NCBI GenBank assembly: GCA_003577245.1
Contig: QEVS01000002.1
Coordinates: forward strand, 124,001 to 188,000
Direction of reading: 5' to 3'
DNA length: 64,000 nucleotides
From: a bacterium
GTDB lineage: Bacteria > Chloroflexota > Dehalococcoidia > Tepidiformales > Tepidiformaceae
The translations under genes and the position numbers were made by a program. The number at the start of each line of letters is the position of its first letter. Within the stretch, counting starts at the first letter, position 1. Shown piece after piece: positions 25,588-34,358 of the stretch. The notes beneath the pieces were generated by a model. The model had not been told where the DNA came from. It was given only the letters and a program-made list of their open reading frames with translations, and made no database searches.

Positions 25588-26385
25588 CTAGGCCTGGTTC
25601 CCCCACTGGCGCTTCCAGAGGTAGGCAAGTGCCCCGAAGGCGACCCCCACGTTCAGCGACTCGACGCGGGGGTCCATGGGCAGTGCCACGCGGAAGTCGC
25701 TCAGGTCGAGCAGAAGGCGCCCGACGCCTTCGCCTTCGCTGCCGAGGATGAGAGCCGTGCGCTTCGGCCAGTCGAAGGCAGTGGCGGAATCGACCCCGTC
25801 GCCGGTGGCCGCGGCCACCACCCAGTAGCCGGCATCCTTGAGGTGACGGACCGCCTGGGCCAGGTTCGAAGGGGCGGCCACGGGGGCGATGAAGCTGAGC
25901 CCCGCGCTCGCCCTGTGAACGCCGGGGCCGAGGGCAGCCCCCCTTCGATGGGGAAGGACGACCGCGTCGACGCCCACCGCCACAGCCGTTCTGAGCACGG
26001 CGCCCACGTTCTGCGGGTCGGTGACGCTATCGAGGAGGACCACGAGCGACGCTCTGGTGGCGTCGCGCGTGACGGCGCCGAGATCAAGCGGATCAATCTG
26101 CTTGAGGCGCACGAGCACGCCCTGGTGCACGCCAAAGGCCGTGAGTTCGTCAAGGCGGCGTTCATCGACCGCGCTGACTGCGAGGCCGCCCCGGCTCGCA
26201 CGCTCGACGAGCGCCAGGACCCGCTCGTTGCGGGTATCGCGCAGGTACATGAGCGAGCGGGCGACGCCGTATTCGAGAGCCATGGCGCAAGGGTTGACGC
26301 CAAATGCGAGGTCGTCCGGGGTGGCATTGGGCTTGGGGCGAGGCATCGCACTGGCCATTCTGGAGGGTGACGGTGGCGGGCGCAT
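25588..26385 (-). CDS. rlmB: TrmH/SpoU-family 23S rRNA (Gm2251)-methyltransferase-like
   Basis: A 265-residue SPOUT RNA methyltransferase with an N-terminal substrate-binding domain (FGVNPCAMAL) and the knotted catalytic domain: LLDSVTDPQNVGAVLRTA (motif 1, with the catalytic Arg), LILGSEGEGVGRL (motif 2) and LPMDPRVESLNVGVAFGA (motif 3). These motifs fit RlmB, which methylates the ribose of G2251 in 23S rRNA, but TrmH-type targets on tRNA cannot be excluded. Start codons at 26385, 26358 and 26346 are all possible; CATTCT sits 7 nt before the first. Confidence 0.88.
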   Translation of the reverse strand: MRPPPSPSRMASAMPRPKPNATPDDLAFGVNPCAMALEYGVARSLMYLRDTRNERVLALVERASRGGLAVSAVDERRLDELTAFGVHQGVLVRLKQIDPLDLGAVTRDATRASLVVLLDSVTDPQNVGAVLRTAVAVGVDAVVLPHRRGAALGPGVHRASAGLSFIAPVAAPSNLAQAVRHLKDAGYWVVAAATGDGVDSATAFDWPKRTALILGSEGEGVGRLLLDLSDFRVALPMDPRVESLNVGVAFGALAYLWKRQWGNQA

Positions 26386-26476
26386 CTTTACCAGAATGCA
26401 CAACTTGCCCTGGCCTTTCCTCGCTCCAAACCGGGCCCGACCGTACACTCAGGCCACCAACACCCCCGGAGCAGAC

Positions 26477-27253
26477 ATGGTTCGCAGGCTTGCGCTGGCC
26501 CTCTGCGCCTGCACGCTCATCGCCTCAATTGCCGTTGCCTGTGGCGACGACGACGCAGCCCCGCCTTCCGATGGGGGCGAAAACCCGGCCACCCCGGGGA
26601 AAGCCTCCTCTACGAGTGATGCCAGGTCCGAACCCATGTTGACCATGCCTGCGAGCCGCTTCGCGATCAGCGTCGACGACATGGGGACTGACCCCTCGAC
26701 GGGCAATGCCGCCTACATGACCGACCTCAAGGCGACGTACGTGCTCGACGCTGCCAGCTACGGGAAAACGAGCATCTTCCCATCGCCGGCCGAGGGTGAG
26801 AAAACGCTGAAGCAGTGGGGGTACCTTGGAGGTTACGAGACGGGGCTGATCCCCGAGGGGCGTGACACGGCCGTGTTGAACGGCGCGTTCTACGTAAACG
26901 TGGAGGTCCACCTCTTCTCATCGGTGGATGGGGCGAAGAAGGCGTTCGATCACTTCGAGTCGAGATTGCGGGACTCGGGCCGGGGGCAATTCGTCCCGTC
27001 CCAGGGCGTTGGGAGCAAGTCCAGCACTTGGACGCTGACGGAGGGCTACGTGGGCACCTCCACCGTGGGACGCGTGTACCACCAGACGGTCTTCCGGCGG
27101 GGAAACCTGGTGGCGGTGGTGCTCACGAGCGGCGCAGAAGGGTTCATGAAGGTGGACACGGCGCGCACGATGGCCGGGATCATCGACCAGAAGGCGCTTG
27201 GCCAGAAGCAGGCGGTTGAACCAACGCCCATTGCCAAGGCCAGCGGCCAGTGA
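26477..27253 (+). CDS. Lipoprotein of unknown function (paralogue 1)
   Basis: A 258-residue lipoprotein: a signal peptide with lipobox AVAC (cysteine at about 22), then a low-complexity Pro/Ser spacer and a globular domain. The domain shares with the next gene an EGxxxxxxWGYxxGY block, a VEVHLFxxxxGAKxAFDxFESR block and a VYHQxxxRRGNLxAxV block, so the two are paralogues. It resembles no family I can name. A GGAG ribosome-binding site lies 5 nt before the ATG; a TACACT -10 box is at 26444-26449. It overlaps the next gene (GTGA). Confidence 0.78.
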   Translation: MVRRLALALCACTLIASIAVACGDDDAAPPSDGGENPATPGKASSTSDARSEPMLTMPASRFAISVDDMGTDPSTGNAAYMTDLKATYVLDAASYGKTSIFPSPAEGEKTLKQWGYLGGYETGLIPEGRDTAVLNGAFYVNVEVHLFSSVDGAKKAFDHFESRLRDSGRGQFVPSQGVGSKSSTWTLTEGYVGTSTVGRVYHQTVFRRGNLVAVVLTSGAEGFMKVDTARTMAGIIDQKALGQKQAVEPTPIAKASGQ

Positions 27254-28050
27254 GGGGTGAGCGCATCCTGGGGCGGCGGGCGGCGCTGGCTGCCATAGGG
27301 GGCGCCGGGGCGGCGCTTCTGCTCACGGCCTGCGGCGGTGGTTCGAGCGCGACCTCGCAGAGCGCGGCAACGCTGGCGGCCAGGGGAAGCTCAACTCCGA
27401 ATTCCGGGGCGAGCACGGGCGGGGTGGAAGGCGGGCCGGAGCCCCTGCTTTCGGGGCCGGCGGCGAAGTATGCGCCCGCCCAGGCGGAGCTTGAAGCGCC
27501 CTACAAGGTGGCGCCCAACGAGACCTTTGGCATGGGGCTCGATACCTACGCGGCCAGCACCTTCTTCCCGGGGGCCACCGAGGGCCGGGATCTGGCAGAG
27601 AGCTGGGGCTTCGCCGAGGGGTACCAGGTCACGCTGAATCCGGACGGGTTGCTGGCCGGCGTTCTCAAGGGTGGGTACTACGTCGTCGTCGAGGTGTACC
27701 TCTTCGGTGACCAGTCCGGGGCAAAGTCAGCGTTCGACTACTACGAGTCGCGCTACGGCTCGACGGCCGGGTCCGAGGAGGCTTCGGCGAAGGGCCTGGC
27801 CAACCAGTCCGGGAGCTGGCAGTTGATAAAGGGGCCGGTGGGCACATCGAGCCTTGTGGGGGTTTACCACCGGTTCCTGTTGCGACGCGGGAACATGCTG
27901 GCAAGCGTGCAGACGTACGGGGCCCAGCCCTTCATGACGATAGACAAAGCCCGTGACATCGCGGTTATCATCGACGAGCGGGCACTGGGCACACGCCAGG
28001 CGACGGAACCCACCCCGGCCGGGACGACGGTCCCCGGATTGCCCAGGTGA
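27250..28050 (+). CDS. Lipoprotein of unknown function (paralogue 2)
   Basis: A 266-residue lipoprotein starting at GTG, coupled to the preceding stop. The signal peptide has two arginines (LGRRAALAAIGG) and a lipobox LTAC, so it could be exported by the Tat route. The domain is homologous to paralogue 1 (WGFAEGY, VEVYLFGDQSGAKSAFDYYESRY, VYHRFLLRRGN). Adjacent duplicated lipoproteins followed by a secreted protease suggest an envelope function, but nothing in the sequence shows a ligand. Confidence 0.78.
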   Translation: MRGERILGRRAALAAIGGAGAALLLTACGGGSSATSQSAATLAARGSSTPNSGASTGGVEGGPEPLLSGPAAKYAPAQAELEAPYKVAPNETFGMGLDTYAASTFFPGATEGRDLAESWGFAEGYQVTLNPDGLLAGVLKGGYYVVVEVYLFGDQSGAKSAFDYYESRYGSTAGSEEASAKGLANQSGSWQLIKGPVGTSSLVGVYHRFLLRRGNMLASVQTYGAQPFMTIDKARDIAVIIDERALGTRQATEPTPAGTTVPGLPR

Positions 28051-28074
28051 GCGGATACGCCAACGGGAGGGAAC

Positions 28075-30264
28075 GTGCAGAAGCGATGGGTCGGACTCCT
28101 TCTTTGCTTCCTTGCGGCGGCGGCATTCCCGGCCACCGGGCGCGCTGAGGGGCCCGGGGACGGGGGCGAAGGCTGGGTCATAGTCCAGTACCGGGCTGAG
28201 CCCGGTGCGGCGTGGGCGGGCGGGAGCGGGGGAGGTGAGCCCCTTTCCACCACCTACCGTTCCGTTCCCGTGCCGCAGGGGGTCTCGCCCGATGAGTTCG
28301 CGGCGCTGCTCCGGCTCGACCCGGGGGTGGTCTCCGCGCAGGCCGATGCGACGGTATACGCCTCGGGCACCCCGAACGACCCTTACTACTCGACGGAGCA
28401 GGCGAGCTACCTCGGCCAGATCGGTGCACCCAGGGCATGGGACACGGCGACGGGGCGGAACACGGTCACGGTGGCGGTGCTTGATACGGGGCTGGACCTC
28501 GGGCACGAGGACTTCGCCGGGCGGCTCTGGGAGAACCCCGCCGACGCCAACAGCAACGGAATTGATGACGATGGCAACGGCTGCATCGACGACCGCTACG
28601 GCTGCCGCTTCATCAACCTTGACAAGAACCGGGAACGCGACTGCGGCTACACCTCGAGCGAGCGGACGGGGGCGGTGACCGACGACCACGGGAAGCCGGG
28701 GGCTTCCAGCCACAGCCACGGCACGATGGTGTCGGGCATCATCGGGGCGGCGGGCAACAACGGAACGGGCGTGGCGGGCATCGCCTGGGACGTGAGGATC
28801 ATGGCGATCAAGGTGCTCGACTGCGGAACCCTTGCTCACGGTGGCCTCCCCTCGGGAGAGATGTTCAACGTTGCGGAGGGGATCCGTTACGCGCAGAGGA
28901 TGGGCGCGCACATCATCAACCTCAGCCTTGCCAGCGCACCGGGTGACCAGAAAGCGGACAACCCGGCGCTCCGGGAAGCGATTCAATCGGCCCAGAGCGC
29001 CGGGATTCTAATCGTGACGGCGGCAGGCAACCACGGCTCGAATCCTTCGCAGCCGGGGCCCGGCTACCCGGCCGCCTATACGCAGTTCCCCAATGTGGTC
29101 GCGGTGGGTTCGTTCGACAACACGGCCGGCAACACGTGGGCTACCTTCAGCGCCTACGGACCGGCAATCGACTTCGCAGCGCCGGGGTACAACATCGCCA
29201 GCACCACGCGCATGGCGCTTGGCGGCTATGGACGCGACAAGGGAACGAGCTATTCCACGCCGCTTGTGACAGGGATGTTCGCGCTCATGATGGTGCGCAA
29301 TTCCGGGCTCTCCTACACCGACTTCCTCCAGATAGCGGCGAGCGCGGCCAGCCCGGCGCCACCCGCCAGTCACGGGCAGAACTGGGCCGGGGCGGGGATC
29401 ATCAACATCGGCGCCGCCCTCGACCTGGTGCCGATGGCGGTGACTGGCACGCCGATGCATAACTGGAAGGATCTCCCACCGGGCACGGAGGTGCGGGCAA
29501 CGGTAGACGGCACCGAATGCGGGAGCACCACGGCGTTTGGATTCGGCCCGGTGACGCGGTTCGCGCTGAAGGTGAAGGCGGCCACGGAGGCAGCCGGATG
29601 TGGCGCTCCGGGGAAGACCGTACAGCTCCACTTCGGAGGAACGCCTGCTCTGCCCACACTCGTGTGGGGTGGGTTGAACGTTGATCTATCGGTCATCAAC
29701 AAGGACATCAGCACTGTCTCCCCCGACCCGGGGGCGATTGTGGTCCAGCCGCTGGGGAATTCGTGGAGCAACATAGCGCACCTCGATTCCGATGGGCCGC
29801 TGCCCAACGCGCTTTCATACCTGCCAAACAACTGGGTGGCAGCGATGAAGTGGAACCCGGGCAGCCCGGGCGAAGGCGGGAGCAGCGGCTTCCTTGTGGC
29901 CGCCCGCGGCGCGCCCACATACGTCAGTAACTGGCCGGCGATCCAGCGCTACGAGGCGCTCTGGATTGATGCCGTGGCCGCGAACGTGGCAACGCTGAAT
30001 CCCAACCCGGCGCCCGGGCGCACCGTCCAGCTGATGCCCGGCTGGAACAACATCGTCTACACGGGGACAAGCCGCTCGGTGAGCGATGCCCTTGCGAGCA
30101 TGGCCGGCAAGTACGCGCAGGTGATGCAGTTCGACAACGCGACGGGCACGTGGCTCTCGCACATCCCCGGCCGCTCGCGCTACCTGAACGACTTCGGCGG
30201 GCTGCTCAAGCTGCAGGTCTACTGGATTCTCGTGACACAGCCGGCGACGCTGACCATGGACTGA
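28075..30264 (+). CDS. Secreted subtilisin-like (S8) serine protease
   Basis: A 729-residue extracellular protease. After a signal peptide (1-24) comes a prodomain-like region (about 32-96), then the S8 domain with catalytic D137 (VAVLDTG), H215 (SHSHGT) and S392 (GTSYSTP) and the oxyanion Asn in AAGNHG. A Ca2+-loop-like stretch (NSNGIDDDGNG) lies at about 159-169. The C-terminal 270 residues form beta-rich domains with repeated PGWNNI/NWV-type motifs, probably for surface or substrate binding. It starts at GTG with a GGGAGG 4 nt upstream and is 24 nt after the lipoprotein pair, so likely in one operon. Confidence 0.93.
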   Translation: MQKRWVGLLLCFLAAAAFPATGRAEGPGDGGEGWVIVQYRAEPGAAWAGGSGGGEPLSTTYRSVPVPQGVSPDEFAALLRLDPGVVSAQADATVYASGTPNDPYYSTEQASYLGQIGAPRAWDTATGRNTVTVAVLDTGLDLGHEDFAGRLWENPADANSNGIDDDGNGCIDDRYGCRFINLDKNRERDCGYTSSERTGAVTDDHGKPGASSHSHGTMVSGIIGAAGNNGTGVAGIAWDVRIMAIKVLDCGTLAHGGLPSGEMFNVAEGIRYAQRMGAHIINLSLASAPGDQKADNPALREAIQSAQSAGILIVTAAGNHGSNPSQPGPGYPAAYTQFPNVVAVGSFDNTAGNTWATFSAYGPAIDFAAPGYNIASTTRMALGGYGRDKGTSYSTPLVTGMFALMMVRNSGLSYTDFLQIAASAASPAPPASHGQNWAGAGIINIGAALDLVPMAVTGTPMHNWKDLPPGTEVRATVDGTECGSTTAFGFGPVTRFALKVKAATEAAGCGAPGKTVQLHFGGTPALPTLVWGGLNVDLSVINKDISTVSPDPGAIVVQPLGNSWSNIAHLDSDGPLPNALSYLPNNWVAAMKWNPGSPGEGGSSGFLVAARGAPTYVSNWPAIQRYEALWIDAVAANVATLNPNPAPGRTVQLMPGWNNIVYTGTSRSVSDALASMAGKYAQVMQFDNATGTWLSHIPGRSRYLNDFGGLLKLQVYWILVTQPATLTMD

Positions 30265-30286
30265 TCCGCCGCCGAAAGCGGGACGC

Positions 30287-30316
30287 TTGACGGAATTCGA
30301 ACGTTTGTTCTATTCT
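30287..30316 (+). promoter_or_regulatory. Sigma-70 promoter of the ImuB-like gene
   Basis: TTGACG (30287-30292), 18-nt spacer, TATTCT (30311-30316). The LexA-type box lies inside the spacer and touches the -10. Confidence 0.7.
30298..30311 (+). promoter_or_regulatory. LexA (SOS) box
   Basis: CGAAC-GTTT-GTTCT: an exact GAAC-N4-GTTC core, the operator known for LexA in Gram-positive bacteria. It overlaps the promoter so that bound repressor would block RNA polymerase, in front of a Y-family polymerase gene, a classical SOS target. Confidence 0.75.
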
Positions 30317-30344
30317 GATGCGAACCCCTCTTTCGAGGTGAACG

Positions 30345-31289
30345 ATGCGCCTGCTCTGCCTGTATTTCCCGCGGCTGGAAATCGAGATTGCCCTGCGGCA
30401 CTCGCCCCACCTGAGCGGCCGGAGCATCGCGCTGCTCTCCCGGCCGGGCGAGGACGGCCTGGTAACGGCCGTCTCGGCAAGGGCGGCCGGACACGGCCTC
30501 ATGGCCGGCATGGTCGCCGCCGAGGCCCGCCGCCGAGACCCGGGCTGTGTGTTTCTGCCCGACAACGCCGGGGCGGCGTTCGACGAGCTGGAGCGAATTG
30601 CATCCATCATCCGTCGCCGTTCTACGCCATTGGTGGAAGTGGGCGGGACCTCGCACCTGTTCGTCGACCTCGAATCTATGGGCGATGCGTACGGCAGCGA
30701 GGCTATGGCGGCCCGGCGGCTCCAGCAGCTCGCGGGCGCGTGGGCGGGCATGAGCGTGCGCGTAGGTGCCGGGAGCACGCGCGGCGCCGCCCGGGCCGCC
30801 GCGATGCGCGGCATATTCTCGGAAGCCCCGAGCGACGGCGGCGACAATGAGACCGAGCCGCCCGTCGCACCCTTCGTCGAGCGGACGCTTTCGGTGTCGA
30901 TCGTCCTCAGAGGCGGGATGGCGGCCCCGGGCAGCAGGGAACAGGCCGCGCGCGCCCTCGCACGCCTGCAAGCGGTGCTCGATGCGCGCGCGGAGGCCTT
31001 CCGCGAGGTGCGCATTTGCGTTGATTGCGGAGACGGCCCCCGCGAGACGGTCGAGCGGTACCTCAACCCGGTAGGCGCAACGGACCGCGCCCTTTCGGCC
31101 ATCGAGGCTCACGCCTGCGACTCGCACGACGGCGCCCCGCACGCCGTTCGCGTGACACTCGGGCGGCTGTGCCCGGGGACCCGGGACGGCATGAAAAGCA
31201 CGGCCGGAGAGGCCGGCCTGCCGGGCGGTGGCGTGACCGCGGGACCACGTGCGCGGTTCCTGCAGATGATGTTGCGGGCCGCCGGTTAG
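30345..31289 (+). CDS. ImuB-like inactive Y-family DNA polymerase
   Basis: A 314-residue protein related to Y-family DNA polymerases, closest in character to ImuB. It starts MRLLCLYFPRLEIEIA where active polymerases have a catalytic DxD/E-containing strand, and at about 100-110 it has VEVGGTSHLFVDL where they have the SxDE motif. The three catalytic acidic residues therefore seem to be missing, so it is unlikely to synthesise DNA itself. ImuB acts as a platform linking the beta clamp to the ImuC/DnaE2 polymerase in mutasomes; neither imuA nor imuC lies nearby. A LexA box overlaps the promoter. A GAGGTGA ribosome-binding site precedes the ATG. Confidence 0.75.
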   Translation: MRLLCLYFPRLEIEIALRHSPHLSGRSIALLSRPGEDGLVTAVSARAAGHGLMAGMVAAEARRRDPGCVFLPDNAGAAFDELERIASIIRRRSTPLVEVGGTSHLFVDLESMGDAYGSEAMAARRLQQLAGAWAGMSVRVGAGSTRGAARAAAMRGIFSEAPSDGGDNETEPPVAPFVERTLSVSIVLRGGMAAPGSREQAARALARLQAVLDARAEAFREVRICVDCGDGPRETVERYLNPVGATDRALSAIEAHACDSHDGAPHAVRVTLGRLCPGTRDGMKSTAGEAGLPGGGVTAGPRARFLQMMLRAAG

Positions 31290-31324
31290 GTTCGGCGAGG
31301 TTCGGTCGAACCCGGACCTGCTGG

Positions 31325-31355
31325 TACACTGGACATCCGGCGGCGATAAGCCGCC
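31325..31355 (+). promoter_or_regulatory. valS -10 box and leader hairpin
   Basis: TACACT (31325-31330) followed by a perfect 6-bp GC stem (GGCGGC/GCCGCC, loop GATAA, 31339-31355) in the leader, 28 nt before the valS ATG. It is not a T-box and its role is unclear. Confidence 0.4.
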
Positions 31356-31383
31356 AGATTCATACCTCCAGTTAGGGACGGCC

Positions 31384-34089
31384 ATGACCACGCTACCGGC
31401 TCGCAAGGAACTACCTCCTGCTTACGAGCCGGCCACAGTAGAGGGCCGCATCTACCAGTTCTGGGAGGAGCAGGGCTACTTCCAGCCGCGCATCGATCCG
31501 GCCCAGAAGCCGTATACGATCATCATGCCGCCGCCAAATGTGACGGGTGAGCTTCACCTTGGGCACGGGCTTGAAGACGCCATCACCGATGCGCTCGTGC
31601 GCTGGCACCGCATGCAGGGCGAGCCCACGCTCTGGCTCCCGGGCGAGGACCACGCCGGGATCGCCACTCAGAACGTGATTGAACGCGAGCTGGCGAAGGA
31701 GGGCCTCAGCCGCCACGACCTGGGGCGCGAAGGTTTCGTCGAACGTACATGGATGTGGGTACGCAAGTACCGGAGCCGCATCGCCGACCAGCACCGCAAG
31801 CTGGGGGCGAGCGCCGACTGGTCGCGTGATGTGTTCACGCTCGACCCGGGAATCGTGAAGGCGGTAAGGACGACATTCGTCAATCTCTACCGTGACGGGC
31901 TCATCTACCGCGGGCTGCGGATGATCAACTGGTGTCCTCGCTGCGAGACGGCGCTCTCGGACCTCGAAGTCGATTACGTGGATGTCGCCTCGAAGCTCTA
32001 CTACGTGCGCTATCCGCTCGTGGGCGAAGGGGGAATGCCCCTGCCGGCCTACGTGGTGGTGGCGACTACCCGGCCCGAGACCATGGTCGCGGACACGGGC
32101 GTTGCCGTGAACCCGGCCGATGAGAGGTACGAGGAGAAGATCGGGCGCATGCTCCTCCTGCCGATCATCGGGCGCGAGATCCCAATCGTTGCCGATGACG
32201 CGGTGAAGACGGAGTTCGGCACGGGAGCGGTGAAGGTGACGCCTGGTCACGACCCGAACGACTGGGAGATCGGGCAGCGGCACAACCTGGAAGTCATCAT
32301 CGCCATGGACCGCCAGGCGCGCATGAACGATGAGGCGGGTCCGTACACGGGGATGACGGATGAGGAGGCGCGCGCCGCCATTCTCCATGACCTTGAGGAT
32401 GAGGGCTTCCTGGACCACATTGAGGAGTACACCCACAGTGTGGGGCATTGCAGCCGCTGCAAGTCGGTGCTGCAGCCCATCCCGAGCGAACAGTGGTGGA
32501 TAGACGTCCGGCGCGAGTACGAGCCGGGGCGTTCGCTGGCCGGCGAAGCGGCGAAGGCGGTTCGCGAGGGGCGGATCCGCATCGTTCCGCAGCGCTTCGA
32601 GAAGGTGTACCTGAACTGGATGGACAACATCCGCGACTGGTGCATCAGCAGGCAGCTGTGGTGGGGGCACCAGATCCCTGTCTGGTACTGCCCAGATGGC
32701 CACATGACGGTGGTGGTGGAGGACCCGGGGGCGTGCGCGCAGTGCGGTTCCACGGCCTTGCGGCAGGACGAAGATGTGCTCGATACGTGGTTCTCGTCGG
32801 GGCTTGCTCCGCATGCCGACCTGGGCTGGCCGGGCGACACGGAGGACCTGCGCTACTTCTACCCGACAGGCGACATGCAGATGGGCTACGACATCATGTT
32901 TTTCTGGTGCGCCCGCATGGTCATGTTCGCTCTCTACAACATGCGGCACCTGGGCCCGGAGAACGAAGTTCCCTTCCGCACGGTGCTCTTCCACGGGCTA
33001 ATTCGCGACGCCAACAACGAGAAGATGACCAAATCGCGGGGCAACGTGGTCGACCCGCTGGTGGCCGCCGCCCAGTATGGCGCGGATGCCTTCCGGTTCG
33101 CCGTGCTCACCGGGGCAGCCATGGGGGCGGACCAGCGCTACCAGGACGAACGGATGGCGGCGGCACGGAACTTCGCCAACAAGCTGTGGAACAGTGCCCG
33201 GTACGTGCTCATGAAGCTCGAATCGCGGAGCGTTGGGCGTCCTCACCCGCGGGACCGGGACGCCTTCGCCATCGAGGATCGCTGGATCCTCTCGCGGCTG
33301 GAGAGGCTGGAAGGCGAGGTTGACCAGCTTCTTGCCAGTTACCAGCTGAACGAAGCAGGGCGCGCCATCGAGGAGTTCCTCTGGAACGACTTCTGCGACT
33401 GGTACATCGAAATGACCAAGGTGCGGCTGAACGCGGGCGATGAACGTCCGCGGGCAGTGCTGGCGCACGTGCTGGACCACGGCCTGCGCCTGCTCCATCC
33501 GATCATGCCGTTCATCACGGAAGAGCTCTGGCAGGCGTTGCGCGGCCACATGGAGGCGGAAACGCCCAACGCGCTCATGGTGGCGTGGTTTCCGAAGAGC
33601 GCAGGCAACTGGCGTGACGGGGCTGCGGAGGCCGCAATGGAGCACGTGATCGAAGTCAATCGTGCCATCCGCAACCTGCGTGCCGAGAAGAAAGTACCCG
33701 CGGGGGCACGGCTCGATGTCTACCTGCAGGCGGGTGGGCACGCTGCAGCGCTGAGAGAGACGGCGGCGGCGACCGCCTTCACATCGCGGGTGCAGCCGCA
33801 CGTGGTGGAGCCGGGAGCAACGCTGCCCGCCGGGGATTACGCCTACGCACGGATCGCCGACACCGAGGTTGCGCTTGCCCTTCCCCGGGTGGACTCCGGC
33901 GCCGAACGGGCGCGCCTGGAGAAGGAGATCGGTGAGGCGGCCGCACACATGGGGCGGCTGGAGAAGCAGCTCGCGAACGATGCTTTCCGGGCGAAGGCGC
34001 CGGGGCACGTCATCGCCGGCATGGAGGCGACTCTGGCGGAGACGCGCACGAAGGTTGAGGGGCTTCGCGAGCGGCTGGACGTGCTGTAG
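31384..34089 (+). CDS. valS: Valyl-tRNA synthetase
   Basis: A 901-residue class Ia aminoacyl-tRNA synthetase that attaches valine to tRNA-Val. The HIGH-type motif is HLGHG at 58-62 (within NVTGELHLGHG) and the KMSKS motif is KMTKS near residue 548. The editing (CP1) domain with the TTRPETM motif, cysteine-rich insertions (CPRC, CSRC, CAQC), the anticodon-binding domain and the C-terminal coiled coil (ERARLEKEIGEA region) are present, so it is full length. It is monocistronic. Confidence 0.98.
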   Translation: MTTLPARKELPPAYEPATVEGRIYQFWEEQGYFQPRIDPAQKPYTIIMPPPNVTGELHLGHGLEDAITDALVRWHRMQGEPTLWLPGEDHAGIATQNVIERELAKEGLSRHDLGREGFVERTWMWVRKYRSRIADQHRKLGASADWSRDVFTLDPGIVKAVRTTFVNLYRDGLIYRGLRMINWCPRCETALSDLEVDYVDVASKLYYVRYPLVGEGGMPLPAYVVVATTRPETMVADTGVAVNPADERYEEKIGRMLLLPIIGREIPIVADDAVKTEFGTGAVKVTPGHDPNDWEIGQRHNLEVIIAMDRQARMNDEAGPYTGMTDEEARAAILHDLEDEGFLDHIEEYTHSVGHCSRCKSVLQPIPSEQWWIDVRREYEPGRSLAGEAAKAVREGRIRIVPQRFEKVYLNWMDNIRDWCISRQLWWGHQIPVWYCPDGHMTVVVEDPGACAQCGSTALRQDEDVLDTWFSSGLAPHADLGWPGDTEDLRYFYPTGDMQMGYDIMFFWCARMVMFALYNMRHLGPENEVPFRTVLFHGLIRDANNEKMTKSRGNVVDPLVAAAQYGADAFRFAVLTGAAMGADQRYQDERMAAARNFANKLWNSARYVLMKLESRSVGRPHPRDRDAFAIEDRWILSRLERLEGEVDQLLASYQLNEAGRAIEEFLWNDFCDWYIEMTKVRLNAGDERPRAVLAHVLDHGLRLLHPIMPFITEELWQALRGHMEAETPNALMVAWFPKSAGNWRDGAAEAAMEHVIEVNRAIRNLRAEKKVPAGARLDVYLQAGGHAAALRETAAATAFTSRVQPHVVEPGATLPAGDYAYARIADTEVALALPRVDSGAERARLEKEIGEAAAHMGRLEKQLANDAFRAKAPGHVIAGMEATLAETRTKVEGLRERLDVL

Positions 34090-34358
34090 CCGCAAGAGCA
34101 GGGCATCCCCAACACCGGAGACACGGCCAGGCTGCTCCGGCGCAGACTATGCGCCCGGCGTTCATCGCGGCAGCTTTGGACGCGGCCAGGCGGAGAGGCA
34201 CAGACGGGGACCGGGTCCGTGACCGGGAGTGGAAACTGCAGACCCGATTTCGAACGCTGGAGGAAACCGGCTCCTCCGCGCGTGGGGTATCCTACGGCGC
34301 ACGCGTAGAGGGCGACTCGGGGCCGTCCGGCGTCATCGAAGCAGAAGGGGATGCCACC

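Noticed and set aside
31299-31312. GGTTCG-GT-CGAACC inverted repeat before valS
   Set aside because: It looks like a LexA site in reverse order (GTTC-N4-GAAC rather than GAAC-N4-GTTC), so it does not fit the operator.
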